64,000 nt of DNA. Origin: Molanna angustata. Lineage: Eukaryota > Arthropoda > Insecta > Trichoptera > Molannidae. The DNA lies in contig OY754972.1 in assembly GCA_963576475.1 (NCBI GenBank), positions 35,068,556-35,132,555 of the forward strand, in the 5' to 3' direction. This document shows, piece by piece, positions 10,623-21,170 of the stretch (positions within the stretch are counted from its first letter, which is position 1; each line of letters opens with the position of its first letter). Under the pieces are notes generated by a model. That model was not told where the DNA came from. It did not search any database and worked only from the letters and a program-made list of their open reading frames with translations. The position numbers were made by a program, and so were the translations under genes.

Positions 10623-10779
10623 TGTTGGGATTTTATAATGAAAAACACATTATTATCTAGTAATATTATATTCAGATATATTCTTGTAGTAGTAAAAAGC
10701 AAGAGATAAAACAAAAGCAAGTCACTATGCAAAAAACATATGTCAGATTTGAATGGTGTTCTATTTTATTTTTTTAACA
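10623..10779 (-). repeat. Copia 3' LTR
   Basis: 157 bp. On the plus strand it runs from TGTTGGGATTTTATAATG to TTTTTTTAACA, giving TG...CA ends in both senses. By eye it matches 20367-20523 at every base. Confidence 0.95.
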
Positions 10780-10793
10780 CTCCTCCTCACCAA
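10780..10793 (-). promoter_or_regulatory. Copia polypurine tract
   Basis: On the minus strand GGTGAGGAGGAG directly precedes the 3' LTR and follows the pol stop codon. It is the expected primer for plus-strand DNA synthesis. Confidence 0.75.
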
Positions 10794-12782
10794 CTAATCT
10801 GATAGTCCCAGCTCCATCCGCAGTCGAGATAGCCTGGGCCCTGGCAGAGCTTTTGTTAATATATCTGCTACCATATTTTCAGTTGACACATAGTCAACCT
10901 TCAAGATCCCATCTTTAATGCATTCTCTAATATAATGCATCTTCAGGTCAATATGCTTCGTTTTTGAACTTACAACTGGGTTCTGACTTATTTTTAATGC
11001 TGCCTGGTTGTCATTAAATATTGTTACTTTTTGTTGGTATATGCCTAGGTCATTAAATAAGGCTTTTAAATGTACAGCTTCTTTTGCAGCTTCTGTTAAT
11101 GCGGCATACTCTGCTTCTGCTGTTGATAGAGCAACGCTTCTTTGTTTCTTCGATGTCCAACTTATTGAGGCTCCCGCATACTTAAAACAGTATCCTGTGA
11201 AAGATTTGCGATCCAATTTGCATGCTCCCCAGTCAGCATCTGCCATGCCATGCAATTCCATCTCTGTATTTTTGAATATCAGCCCAATATTTTTTGTTCC
11301 CTTTAAATATCTGAGTACTCGTTTTGCACTTTTAAAATGCTCCTCACTATAGTAATCATTAAACTGTGATAGATAGCTCACTGAAAATGCAATATCTGGC
11401 CTTGTTGCTACTGCAAGATACATGAGGGTACCGATTAAATTTTTATAAGGTAGATCTTTCTTGTTTTCATTTTTATTTAGTTCTAATTTTATCCCAGGTT
11501 CAATAGGGGTAGTTGCTGATTTACAGTCTTGCATGTTGAAATTTTTCAATGTGTCTTCTATGTACCTTTCTTGGCTCAACTTTATTTCTTTTCCTTTATA
11601 GGTAATATCTATACCAACTAGGCGTTTTGGTTTTCCTAGATCTTTTATTTCAAACTTCTTTGCAAGAATATCTTTAATATTTTCTAATTTTCTTGGACAG
11701 GAGCAGGCAATTAATAGGTCGTCGACATAGATTACAATAATAACTTTTACTCCTCCTTTCACCAGTGTGTATACACATGGATCAGCATGTGATGCTTTAA
11801 AATCAAGATTCCTCAATTCTGTATCGAGTTTTGTGTACCATTGTCTTCCTGCCTGCTTAAGTCCATATAGTGCCTTTTTGAGATGACATACTTTTTCTTC
11901 TTTTATGTCTCTTATGTTTTTTAACATAGTTCTAGCTTTGTTATATATAGTTAGGTCGTCTTGTTCACTTTCTTCCACCATTATTTCTGTTACATATTTT
12001 TCAACATAATCTGGTAATTTCATGAATATGTCTTCGTTTAAATCACCATTAAGGTAAGCTGTAGTCACATCCATTTGATTAAGTTGAAGTCCTTCTTCCA
12101 CAGATATTCCAATGACTGATCTTATTGAACTCAACTTGGCAACTGGTGCAAATGTTTAATTAAAGTCGATACCTGGACGTTGCGTAAAACCCTGTGCTAC
12201 AAGTCTAGCTTTCTTGGTTTCTTTGTTATCTGGGCCTATCTTTTTCTTCAAGATCATTTTGTAGTTAATAATTTTCATATCTTCTTCTTTCTTTATTATT
12301 TTCCAGGTGTCATTCTTAATATGTGCCCGTATTTCAGATTTTATGGATTTACTCCAATCTTCGTTATCTTCATTTTTATCTGACATATAAAATATCTCAG
12401 ATGCATAGGCATTCTCACTTAATTCTTCAAAATCTTTTTCAATTAGATAATCCTTAGTCCATACTGGTGGCTTTCTATTTCTCATCGGCTTGTCACCGGT
12501 AGATAAAATTTCAGATTCGTCCTCAAATGTTTCAGTTTCGTCATTTGAAGGTACTTTCTGAGGATCATCATTAATAGAAGGTACGATATTCTCCGTCTCT
12601 CTTTGTTTGTGGTATGTAGCCGGTGTGATACTTCTCTCAGGAGTGAGAAGTGGATATTGAGTTTCAACAGGTAGTACGTTTTCTTCAGTTTCATTAATTA
12701 TATCAATTTCTATTTGTTCCTTTGCTATTTCAGGTACCTGTCGTTGTTGGTATTCCTGATTTTCCATGAAGATGTCATAATT
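10794..12782 (-). pseudogene. Copia pol, second half: reverse transcriptase and RNase H, with a stop codon
   Basis: From the LINE junction the frame reads YDIFMENQEYQQ, a variable linker, then the RT: WKIIKKEEDMK, KKARLVAQGFTQRPGIDFN, a TAA stop at 12156-12158 where copia elements usually have Glu, then TFAPVAKLSSIRSV. Downstream are MDVTTAYLNGDLNEDIFMK, LKKALYGLKQAGRQWY, the catalytic YVDDLLIA and LSYLSQF-like thumb residues. RNase H has DADWGACKLDRKSFTGY, STAEAEYAALTEAAKEAV, KTKHIDLKMHYI and ADILTKALP. Apart from the stop all motifs are intact. The stop would end translation before the RT palm. The long upstream extension to 13109 in this frame is LINE 5' sequence and not Copia. Confidence 0.93.
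12777..12782. repeat. Target duplication of the LINE, left copy
   Basis: ATAATT here and at 18257-18262. Keeping one copy restores the Copia reading frame: ...NESNNYDIFMENQ.... This places both LINE borders. A or T ambiguity of a base or two next to the tail remains. Confidence 0.75.
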
Positions 12783-13487
12783 ATAAGGCTCAAGCCGAGT
12801 GTAGACGTGTTTGTTTACTCCTGTCAAAATAACTATTTTTGTATTATAAAGTTGAGAACGGGTCAGTTTTTTGTGCGTAATGTTATACCAATCGATGTAG
12901 TTTTTCTTGAGGAACCTAGTTATCATAATACTTCTGCATTTTCGTCTGTCTGTGAATAATCTAACATCAATCAAAAAAACCACAGTGATCTGTGTAACGT
13001 TAAGTGAGTGAAATTTCAACATCCTCATCTTAATATTTGTGATATAAACACTCCAAATATACCATTCGATGCAGCTCATCATTCCACACAAAAAACCTCG
13101 CGGTGGCATCTGGCTATCTTCAAGGGTTTTTCCGAAATTTGAAGAAAACTCTGGTGAAAATTCAAAAAGTTTTTCCGATTAACATTTTAATATTCTCATT
13201 CAAACAGTTGACTATTCACATATGATTCTGTTTTATTGGATTTTTGAAGTGGTTTCTTTTTGTTAAGTTATACCAAGTTTAAATTGGAAAACTTCAATTT
13301 TCCAGTACGCTGCAATAAATAGTGACTACATACAGAAAATTTTTGTGCCATTAGAATCATCACAAAAAATACTTTAAAAAACTCTGTGACAGTGGTGGAA
13401 TAACTTTAATCGTTTCTTAGTTATTAAATAATATAACATTTTTTCTGTTAATTTTATACAGAATACCCGCAAAAATATTTATAACTG

Positions 13488-13605
13488 GGTTTCGCGTCTA
13501 ACCTAGCGGTTTCTCTGATGGTTGCGGCATATCAAATTAATCTCGCATTGTCTTGCAAGTGAGCTGCTTGGTGACTCCGGTTCAAATCCCTGCGTCTTCC
13601 TTAAA
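13488..13605 (+). other. tRNA-like segment in the LINE 5' UTR
   Basis: CTAACCTAGCGGTTTCTC resembles box A, and CCGGTTCAAATCCCTG at 13579-13594 fits box B. The spacing is about 80 bp. It does not fold as a full tRNA. It may be a captured SINE head, or chance. Confidence 0.35.
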
Positions 13606-13710
13606 ATTTTTAGTTAGTGTTAAACTGTAATTTCTTTCTTTTGTATTGTGAATAAACATTTCTTTTACGTATTGGAATTGTAATTTTACATTATATCTCA
13701 TATTGAGGGA

Positions 13711-14793
13711 GTGGTGTATTTCACAATGAAGTGCAAATCCTGTACTGATCAAGTAATAGTGGAGGACAGAGTGTGGTGTTCTACGTGTAATGGGAATTTC
13801 CACTACGCCTGTCAAGGCATGGGAGAAGCTACATTTCGTAAGTTGGGATCGAGAAAAACGCCATGGAAGTGTGCCGAATGTAGAACTGGCAATAAGATAT
13901 CAAAAGTGGAGGAAGTCTCTGCACAATCTCCCATCTCTGTGAATATCCTTTCTCCTTCTCCCAACACAATGGATGAGGAACCCACAAACTCTGATATTAT
14001 ACGGCAGATTGAGGCTCTACGTGCCGACTACAGTAACATACTTAAGGAGTTCAAAGACTTTAAGAATTCTATCGAGCAGTATGGAAATACCTTGACATTG
14101 TTGGATGACAGAACCAAGGTAATGGAATCCACTATTCAATCTAAGATTCTACAAATTGATAACATGGAGAGGGCTGTTGCGGATAACAGATCTATAATAG
14201 ACTCTCTTAATGAAAAGCTTGTCAGGGTTGACACTAACATCTGTCAGGTTGACTCACTTAAGATGGAAGTAACAGAGTTGAGAAAGACCATAGATCAACT
14301 CTCAGATGAAAATAATAGCAAGGATCAATATGCCCGTATAAATAATCTGGAAATATCTGGTATACCGCGTACCAATGGAGAGGTGCTCACAAGTGTGATT
14401 GCGAAAATTGCAAATAAACTGGGAATTCCTCTAGAAGAAAGAGATATTGACTTCGTGCGACGTGTAGCATCTTGGAGTAATCACAAAATACCACCAAAGA
14501 TAGTTGTCAAATTCCATAATCGCAACAGGGTTGAAGATTTCCTTGCGGCAATACGAAAAAGACGAGGACTCTCTCTAAAGGAATTGGATTTTGCTGGATA
14601 TGACGCCAGAGTTTTCTTGAATTATCACCTTACTGTTTCCAATAAACTCCTATATAAACAAACTAGAGAACTTATTAAGACGAAGCTGTATCAATTTTCT
14701 TGGATAAAACATTGTAAAATCTATGTTCGTAAGGATATCAATTCTCCTCCTATACTGATAAAGAGAGCCACAGACCTTTCTAAGATCATATGA
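13711..14793 (+). CDS. LINE ORF1 protein with N-terminal PHD-like zinc finger
   Basis: 360 residues. Cys8, Cys11, Cys23, Cys26, His31, Cys34, Cys54 and Cys57 give a C4HC3 PHD-type finger. A coiled-coil-like stretch follows at about residues 95-205 (heptads around DNMERAVADNRSIIDSLNEK). Then comes the RNA-binding-like region LEISGIPRTNGEVLTSVIAK, FVRRVASW, PPKIVVKFHNRNRVEDFLAA and a basic C-terminal domain ending SPPILIKRATDLSKII. This matches ORF1 proteins of CR1/Jockey LINEs, which trimerise and bind the element RNA as a nucleic-acid chaperone. Met1 and Met6 are both possible starts; Met6 lies just before the first finger cysteine. No frameshift is seen. Confidence 0.88.
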   Translation: MVYFTMKCKSCTDQVIVEDRVWCSTCNGNFHYACQGMGEATFRKLGSRKTPWKCAECRTGNKISKVEEVSAQSPISVNILSPSPNTMDEEPTNSDIIRQIEALRADYSNILKEFKDFKNSIEQYGNTLTLLDDRTKVMESTIQSKILQIDNMERAVADNRSIIDSLNEKLVRVDTNICQVDSLKMEVTELRKTIDQLSDENNSKDQYARINNLEISGIPRTNGEVLTSVIAKIANKLGIPLEERDIDFVRRVASWSNHKIPPKIVVKFHNRNRVEDFLAAIRKRRGLSLKELDFAGYDARVFLNYHLTVSNKLLYKQTRELIKTKLYQFSWIKHCKIYVRKDINSPPILIKRATDLSKII

Positions 14794-15117
14794 CTATGCT
14801 TTATATTACCTGATACGATTTTGAATAATGTATGTATACACTGTATGTTTACTTTTTCTGTTTACCTCATCATATATTTAGTTTTAATATGTTTAAATTT
14901 TAAGTTTATTATTACGCAATCTAAATACTCAAAGTTCTCACCCACCTACCCCAATCTTCACCTCTTACCTTATTTTGTTCTCTTTCTACTTACTCTTATG
15001 TAAATTATTCTTTCTCTCCCTCTATTCCTATTCGTGGTCAGATTTTGGACTGTGTGGACCAGTTGAGTGACCGACGAGGGTATCTTGGGGGCACAGTAAT
15101 TCCCTATAGCCTTCAGG
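14794..15117 (+). other. Spacer between LINE ORF1 and ORF2
   Basis: 324 bp and AT-rich. The small frame at 14821-15003 is hydrophobic but overlaps no family feature. ORF2 must be reached by reinitiation or internal entry, because the ORFs do not overlap. Confidence 0.5.
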
Positions 15118-17967
15118 ATGGAATTGTCGATTTACTATCAGAATGTCAGAGGTCTTCGTACCAAGACACATTCATTTTATTCAAATGTCTTATCAAATGA
15201 TTATGACATCATTTGTATCACAGAAACATGGTTGAATAATAATATATTTGATCATGAACTTTTTGACTATAGATATAATGTGTATAGATGTGACAGAGAT
15301 TTTGCTGCTACGGGTCAAACCCTGGGCGGTGGCGTTTTGGTAGCGGTTAAAAGTGATTTGCCTTCCAAAGTTAATTCTAATTGGTCCACAGATGCAGAAG
15401 AAATCTGGATATCGGTTATACCTGGGAACTCAAACCCGTGTATTAATATTGGTTGCGTATATTTGCCTCGCGACGAGAGATATAGTTGTCGACTAACTCA
15501 TTACTTGGAAAATACAAGTAAACTATTATTTAATAATCCCAATGATATATTTATGATACTTGGCGACTTTAATTTGCCAAATATAACCTGGTCTAAATCA
15601 ACAGGCAGCAACTCATGTACCTCTAATAATTTTATCGATCAAAATAGTGTATCACTCGTCGACTTCATGTCTCTCGCCGACGTTATGCAATTTAATGATA
15701 TTGCCAATGGAAATGGGAGAATCCTTGACTTGGTTCTGTCAAATAGTACAGATTGTGAAGTGATTGTGTGTGATGAACCTTTAATAGATGAAGATACACA
15801 CCATAGATCAATCATGATCAGTCTTTATACCAAAAATCAGTTGTTTTTAAAATCTATTCCGAGATCTGTGAGGAATTTTCATAGGGCTGACTATGCTATG
15901 ATTAGGGAGTGCCTGTCAACCCACGATTGGGATACAGAGTTTAGGTCTCGCAATGTGGAGCAAGCCATTGAATTTTTCTATAGTATTATGAATGATGCTA
16001 TATCTAGATACGTTCCCTCCAAAACAACATCTAAATTAGCTCGTTTTCCTTTATGGTATAGTGACTCTTTAATTAAAGTGATTAAAGAAAAATTAAGAGT
16101 TCATAGGAGGTGGAAATGCTCAGGTTCCTCTCATGATTATGATGAGTACTCTTTGCTTAGATCTAGACAAAAACACATACAAAAAAAATGTTATAATGAC
16201 TATATTAAAAAAACTGAAGCTGAAATACGAACAAACCCCAGAGCATTACATCATTTCGTGAAGTCCGGAAAGCCGCATACCGGTTATCCACAAAACATGT
16301 ATTATAAGGACGCTTCAGCTAATGACACTGAAACCATATGTGAGCTCTTCGCTGGCTTTTTTGACTCTGCATTTCAAAGAGGTGGAATTGTTGGAGGAGC
16401 GCCGATGACTTGTTTGAGGGAACTTAATCTTGGCCATATCTATTTTAATAATGTAGAAGTGCTTACTGAATTAAGGGCAATTGATTTGAATAAAGGTCCA
16501 GGTCCCGATGGTATACCTCCACTGTTCATAGCAAAATGTTCGGAAGAGTTATCTGTTATCCTAACTCTATTGTATACGAAATCATATACCGAAAGCGTAT
16601 TTCCCTCCGTTTGGAAGAGGTCTTACATTACACCCGTATACAAATCAGGTGACAAACACAACATTGAAAATTATAGACCTATTTCAAAGCTATGTTTGTT
16701 TGGGAAAATAATGGAAAAGATTATTGTGAAGCAGATCACACCAGCAGTCAAATCCTTTATTGTACCCAATCAGCACGGCTTTTTCCCAGGTAGGTCAGTC
16801 GAATCAAACTTGGTCGAGTTCACTGATTACATTTTGAGGACTATGGGGGAGGGTTCGAAGGTTGATGCTGTGTATACCGACTTCTCAAAGGCTTTTGACA
16901 AAATAAATCATATAATATTAGTACGTAAACTTGGAGAATATGGTGTGCACGGCAATCTGCTTAGGTGGATAACTTCTTACATAGAGAAAAGGTCTCAAGC
17001 AGTTGCAATTAACAACTGTTCATCTAAATTTCGACATTGTTTCTCTGGTGTACCCCAGGGATCTCACCTCGGTCCAATACTGTTTATCCTCTATATCAAT
17101 GACATTCAAAAGTGTTTCAAACACAGCAAATTCCTTGTTTATGCTGATGATATAAAAATTTTCAGTAAAATAATTAGCCTAAGAGATAGTGAAAATATGC
17201 AGGCAGATTTGAATCGTTTGCACATGTATTGCCAAAATAACCAACTTTATTTGAATATCTCCAAATGTGTCTGTATATCGTTCACGCGCTCTAATAATCT
17301 TATACCCTATAATTATATGATAAAAAATGTTCCTTTGAAAAGAAGCGAGGTGGTGAGAGACCTGGGAATAACTCTTGATGCAAAAATGCTATTAAGAGCA
17401 CATATTGATAACATTGCGGAAAAAGCATTCAAGCAACTAGGTTATATATTGAGAATATCGAAACCATTTGAGTCAACCGATACATTAAAATCATTGTATT
17501 TTACATATGTTCGTCCATATCTCGAATATGCCTCAATTGTCTGGAACCCCCAGTATATAACTTACGTAGAAAGATTGGAGAAAATACAAAATAAATTTTT
17601 GAAACACCTTGATTATAGATGTCGTTTAGCCTTTAATGATAAAGTTCTCTCAGCTCGTCATCATAAAATAACTACTTTAGAAAATAGACGCACAATTGCA
17701 GACATGATATATTTACATAAAATCATTGATGGTACCGTTGACTCTGAGTCTCTGGTTGGGAGTCTCCCCTTTAATTGTCCCTCTCGTTATACCAGATCAT
17801 CCGTAACTTTTAGACTTCCCCTTTGTAGGACCAATTATACCCAAAACTCCTTCTTTCAAAGAGCATGCAATATTTATAATAACTTTTTTAAGACAGTCGA
17901 CATATTTAGACACTCTAAAACTAAATATAAAAGTGCCATATCAGACGCCCTTCTAGGCTCACGATAG
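15118..17967 (+). CDS. LINE ORF2: AP-like endonuclease and reverse transcriptase
   Basis: 949 residues. Endonuclease (about 1-245): YYQNVRGLRTK, ICITETWLNN, GGGVLVAV, IGCVYLPR, MILGDFNLPNITW, ILDLVLSN and a DTHHRSI stretch in place of the usual SDH. Linker to about 450. RT (about 455-740): LNKGPGPDGIPP, WKRSYITPVYKSGD, NYRPISKL, QHGFFPGRS, YTDFSKAFDKINH with the first catalytic Asp, SGVPQGSHLGPILFILYIND, and VYADDIKIF with the catalytic Asp pair. A thumb and C-terminal region with RPYLEYASIVWNP, FLKHLDYR and a FFQRACNIYNNF tail follows. The protein nicks target DNA and copies its own RNA there. No stop or frameshift is seen, so it could be active. The start Met follows a CAGG context at 15114-15117. 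Confidence 0.94.
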   Translation: MELSIYYQNVRGLRTKTHSFYSNVLSNDYDIICITETWLNNNIFDHELFDYRYNVYRCDRDFAATGQTLGGGVLVAVKSDLPSKVNSNWSTDAEEIWISVIPGNSNPCINIGCVYLPRDERYSCRLTHYLENTSKLLFNNPNDIFMILGDFNLPNITWSKSTGSNSCTSNNFIDQNSVSLVDFMSLADVMQFNDIANGNGRILDLVLSNSTDCEVIVCDEPLIDEDTHHRSIMISLYTKNQLFLKSIPRSVRNFHRADYAMIRECLSTHDWDTEFRSRNVEQAIEFFYSIMNDAISRYVPSKTTSKLARFPLWYSDSLIKVIKEKLRVHRRWKCSGSSHDYDEYSLLRSRQKHIQKKCYNDYIKKTEAEIRTNPRALHHFVKSGKPHTGYPQNMYYKDASANDTETICELFAGFFDSAFQRGGIVGGAPMTCLRELNLGHIYFNNVEVLTELRAIDLNKGPGPDGIPPLFIAKCSEELSVILTLLYTKSYTESVFPSVWKRSYITPVYKSGDKHNIENYRPISKLCLFGKIMEKIIVKQITPAVKSFIVPNQHGFFPGRSVESNLVEFTDYILRTMGEGSKVDAVYTDFSKAFDKINHIILVRKLGEYGVHGNLLRWITSYIEKRSQAVAINNCSSKFRHCFSGVPQGSHLGPILFILYINDIQKCFKHSKFLVYADDIKIFSKIISLRDSENMQADLNRLHMYCQNNQLYLNISKCVCISFTRSNNLIPYNYMIKNVPLKRSEVVRDLGITLDAKMLLRAHIDNIAEKAFKQLGYILRISKPFESTDTLKSLYFTYVRPYLEYASIVWNPQYITYVERLEKIQNKFLKHLDYRCRLAFNDKVLSARHHKITTLENRRTIADMIYLHKIIDGTVDSESLVGSLPFNCPSRYTRSSVTFRLPLCRTNYTQNSFFQRACNIYNNFFKTVDIFRHSKTKYKSAISDALLGSR

Positions 17968-18256
17968 CTGGTTTCTGCTTGGTTCAATTTGACTACGATT
18001 CCCACAGCTTCCCTTCCCCTAATATTCTTAATTTATTATCCTTTTCTTCCTTTCCATAACGGTATAAATTTTCCATAGTAAATTTTCCATAAAACTTTCC
18101 ATAATAAATGAGCATAAATTTGTTAACACTGCACTATGTAACTATCCGCAAACTGTAATGGTTTATAATATGTAATTATTTTCTTAGTCTTTTTAATATA
18201 TTCTGTAATGACTGTATGTTTGTTTGGTTAATAAATAAAATAAAATAAAAAAAAAA

Positions 18257-18262
18257 ATAATT
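18257..18262. repeat. Target duplication of the LINE, right copy
   Basis: ATAATT directly after the A-rich tail, matching 12777-12782. Confidence 0.75.
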
Positions 18263-20305
18263 GTTTGATTCATTTTTATAATACATTTTATTTATGACTT
18301 TCACGTCTCTGCTTATGATTATATTTTTCTCTTCGGGTATATATATACGGTATCCTTTGGAATTTTTGGCATATCCCACAAATACTCCTTCTTTAGCCTT
18401 TTGTGATAATTTTCCTTTTCTATTCTTTTTCAGTAAGAAAGTTTTACTCCCGAAGATGTGCAGATGGTTTCCTGATGGTGTTCGACCAACCCATTTTTTG
18501 TATGGTGTATTACCTTGTAGTGCTTTTGTGGGACTTCGGTTTATTAAGTAATTTGCTGTATAAACCGCTTCTGCCCACAGATATGATGGTACATTTCCAT
18601 CTATCATTAAACAACGAACTTTTTCCAATAAGGATCTATTCTTTCGCTCGCTTATCCCGTTTTGTTGTGGCGTGTATGGTGTTGATAGTCTTCTTTGTAT
18701 TCCGTGTTCTTCCAAATAATCATTAAACTCTTTGTTTATGTATTCTTTGCCATTATCTGATTGTAAGTATTTTATCCTTTTATTAGTGAAGTTTTCTACC
18801 TTGTTTTTATATGTTTTAAATATTTCAAAAACATCGCTTTTTCTTTTGATGAAATAAACACAACAATATCTTGTATAATCATCAATAAATGTGACAAAAT
18901 ACTTTGAACCTGCCAAAGATTCACATTCTAATGGACCACATACATCAGTGTGTACAATTTCTAAAATTTCACTTGAATTTATTTCATTATTTTTTGGGAA
19001 TGGCAATCTTGACAATTTTCCTTTAATGCAGGTTTCACAATCTTCTAGTTTTTCTTTGCTGAGTTCAATTCCATACATTAGTTTATTATTCACCATTAAC
19101 CTCAAGTCTCTTTCATTCATGTGGCCAAGTTTTTGATGCCACTCTATGACCTTGTTGTCATTCCTGGAAGTGAAATTTGCAGTCTCTGTGTCTTTATCAA
19201 ACTCCAAATAATATAAACCGTTGCTTCTTTTGGCTTTTAATATCACTTTTCCATTTTTGTTTATTATATAGGCTTCTTGTTTTTCGAAAACAACTTTATT
19301 TCCTTTTTCAGTTATCTTTGGTATCGACATAAGGTTAGACGATAGTTCCGGCACATATAACGCCTCATTTAAATTATAAATTTCATCTTTTTTACTGAGT
19401 TTTATGATTCCTTTACCAACCACAGCCGTAGTGTGATTATTGGATGCCAGCTTTAATACTCCACTGTCCTGTTTTATGATGGCAAATAGATTTTTTTCAC
19501 TACTCATGTGTGAAGTGCAACCGCTGTCTAGGCACCACTTGTTTTTATTTCTTTCAACATTATGCGTTGATGATGTAATATTAAAATTACTCTCCTTTTT
19601 ATTATCTTTATTGAATTTTTTATTATACCAGCATGCTTCTGTGGTGTGTCCTTTCTTCTTACATTTTATACAATATTTTGTTTTATGTTTTTTAGAGAAG
19701 AATGCTCCTTCACCTTTTTCTATATCTTTATTTCTTCTAGCTTCACTTTCTTCTATAATTTTTATTTTTAATTCTTCTGGTTTGGGCAGATTATCTCTCG
19801 ACTCTACAGCAATTCGAAAATTTTCGTAAGAATTTGGTAGGCTATATAACATCATGATGCTTAGAAGATCTGGGTGTAAGTCCACGTTCATGTCTGCTAA
19901 TTTGTCCACTATATCAATAAAATTATTTAGGTGTTCGCGAACATCACTTTTTTCTGCTTTTTTCAATATCAGTTGTTTAAGTAATGTAGCTTTTCTTGCT
20001 GGACCAGTACTCTGATATATGCTTTTCAACTTGTCCCATAGGTCTTTTGAGGTTTTGCAGCCTTTTACTTGTTTCAATTCAGTAGGTGATATTAACAATA
20101 ATAGTTCAGAACGTGCTAGAAGGTCCTGTTGTGAAAATTTTCTTTTCTTTTCTTCTTCTATTGGTTCGGTGATATCTCCATTTACAATTTCCCACAATCC
20201 ATTTTTAATTAGGACTGCTTGAGCCTGTACACACCATGTGTCATAATTTTCTTTGGATAACACATCAATGCGATTGTATGTAGCTGAAGCCGATGTTGCA
20301 TTCAT
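18263..20305 (-). CDS. Copia gag, protease and integrase (first part of gag-pol)
   Basis: About 680 residues before the LINE cut. Gag: DVLSKENYDTWCVQAQAVL through a UBN2-like region. Zinc knuckle: CIKCKKKGHTTEAC near residue 215 (CX2CX4HX4C). Protease: WCLDSGCTSHMSS near 258 with the DSG active site. Integrase zinc domain: HQKLGH...CETCIKG. Integrase core: HTDVCGPLECESLAGSKYF, QSDNGKEYINKEF and QQNGISERKNRSLLEKVRCL, giving the D, D, E catalytic set. C-terminal GKLSQKAKEGVFVGYAKNSK. The start Met is 47 nt after the primer site. The last residues of the computed frame (after NESNNY) are LINE tail and not Copia. Confidence 0.95.
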
Positions 20306-20351
20306 TTTTGTTTAGAATTTATGTATTTCACTTTTATTTCAGAAACCACAC

Positions 20352-20363
20352 GCTCTGCTACCA
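20352..20363 (-). promoter_or_regulatory. Copia primer binding site (initiator Met tRNA)
   Basis: The minus strand reads TGGTAGCAGAGC three bases after the 5' LTR. It is complementary to the insect initiator-Met tRNA 3' end (GCTCTGCTACCA, recalled). Confidence 0.85.
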
Positions 20364-20366
20364 ATT

Positions 20367-20523
20367 TGTTGGGATTTTATAATGAAAAACACATTATTAT
20401 CTAGTAATATTATATTCAGATATATTCTTGTAGTAGTAAAAAGCAAGAGATAAAACAAAAGCAAGTCACTATGCAAAAAACATATGTCAGATTTGAATGG
20501 TGTTCTATTTTATTTTTTTAACA
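20367..20523 (-). repeat. Copia 5' LTR
   Basis: 157 bp and identical by eye to 10623-10779. CAAAT follows at 20524-20528. Confidence 0.95.
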
Positions 20524-20528
20524 CAAAT

Positions 20529-20886
20529 GAACTAATCCTACTTTTAAGCGACTTCAAAAAATGGAGAGGTATACAATTAGTTGTGATGTTTTTTTTTATT
20601 CTAAGCTCAGTGATAGTTTTTTTACTGCATTGTCCGACCATTAGAAAAGGAATAACTTGCAATAGGTTTCATTTCAATTTTGTCAAGATTTGATTATGGA
20701 ATTAATGAAAATTATCAAACTCTTAAAATTTTCTCTTCAGCGATAGTAATTCTTAACCATATTATTCGATTTTTATGATTCATAATTTAAAATCACACAT
20801 ATAAGTTTCATCAAGTTCTGATGATAGAACTTCTGAGAAAAAATCATCAAACTCTTCAATTTCCAATGGTTCGTATTCTTCAATTG
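20529..20886. other. No gene seen
   Basis: AT-rich filler after the Copia insertion. No supported feature. Confidence 0.4.
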
Positions 20887-21170
20887 CATACTATCGCCAT
20901 CGACAGTTTATTGTAGTATGTATATCTTCCGTAGATCCACCCAGACACTTGGACTCAGTTAGTTACATTTTACAAATTACAATTGTAAATTTCAATCAAG
21001 ATCCATGTTATCATTTTACATTTTCGTCAACACTATATAATGCTTTGCCGACGATATACGTCTTCACCTTTCTCTTAAAATTAAAATCATCGAGTTTTTT
21101 TAATGTCTCAGGCAATTTATTACATAGCCAAACACTCATGTAATAGATCTCATGTATTACATGAAACTTG
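20887..21170 (+). mobile_element. Helentron-like 3'-end relic split by a LINE scrap
   Basis: CATACTATCGCCATCGACAG at 20887-20906 and AGATCTCATGTATTACATG at 21145-21163 are adjacent parts of the family 3' end. Here they are separated by about 235 bp of LINE sequence. The final CTAG is not conserved. Confidence 0.6.
20910..21144 (-). pseudogene. LINE ORF2 extreme C-terminus and 3' UTR
   Basis: The minus strand reads LCNKLPETLKKLDDFNFKRK, then VKTYIVGKALYSVDENVK and a stop. This is the W/L-NKLP...FK..L...YS..E ending common to CR1/Jockey LINE proteins. About 110 bp of 3' UTR follow. The scrap has landed inside a Helentron-like relic. Confidence 0.6.

Larger units (their letters stand above)
12783..18256 (+). 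mobile_element. Full-length CR1/Jockey-type LINE inserted in Copia
   Basis: About 5.5 kb on the plus strand: a 5' UTR of about 930 bp, ORF1 (13711-14793), a 324-bp spacer, ORF2 (15118-17967), a 3' UTR of about 270 bp, and a tail of A-rich repeats (AATAAATAAAATAAAATAAA at 18230-18256). It is bordered by ATAATT. Both ORFs are uninterrupted, so the copy may be, or recently was, mobile. It lies inside a Copia element that itself has identical LTRs, so both events are recent. An ORF1 with a PHD-like finger favours the CR1/L2 side of the Jockey group. Confidence 0.9.
10623..20523 (-). mobile_element. Copia LTR retrotransposon interrupted by a LINE
   Basis: All parts of a Ty1/copia element are here on the minus strand: 5' LTR (20367-20523), tRNA primer site (20352-20363), gag-protease-integrase-RT-RNase H in Copia order, purine tract (10780-10793) and 3' LTR (10623-10779). 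CAAAT flanks both sides (10618-10622, 20524-20528). The LTRs look identical base for base, so the insertion is recent. Removing the LINE at 12783-18256 and one ATAATT leaves about 4.4 kb with gag-pol reading through. One in-frame TAA (12156-12158) and the LINE make this copy non-autonomous today. Confidence 0.96.

Noticed and set aside
12783..13109. N-terminal extension of the Copia RT frame up to 13109
   Set aside because: It lies beyond the ATAATT junction, in LINE 5' UTR, so the frame is a chimera.
18294..20222. Plus-strand ORFs within the Copia element
   Set aside because: Antisense shadows of gag-pol.
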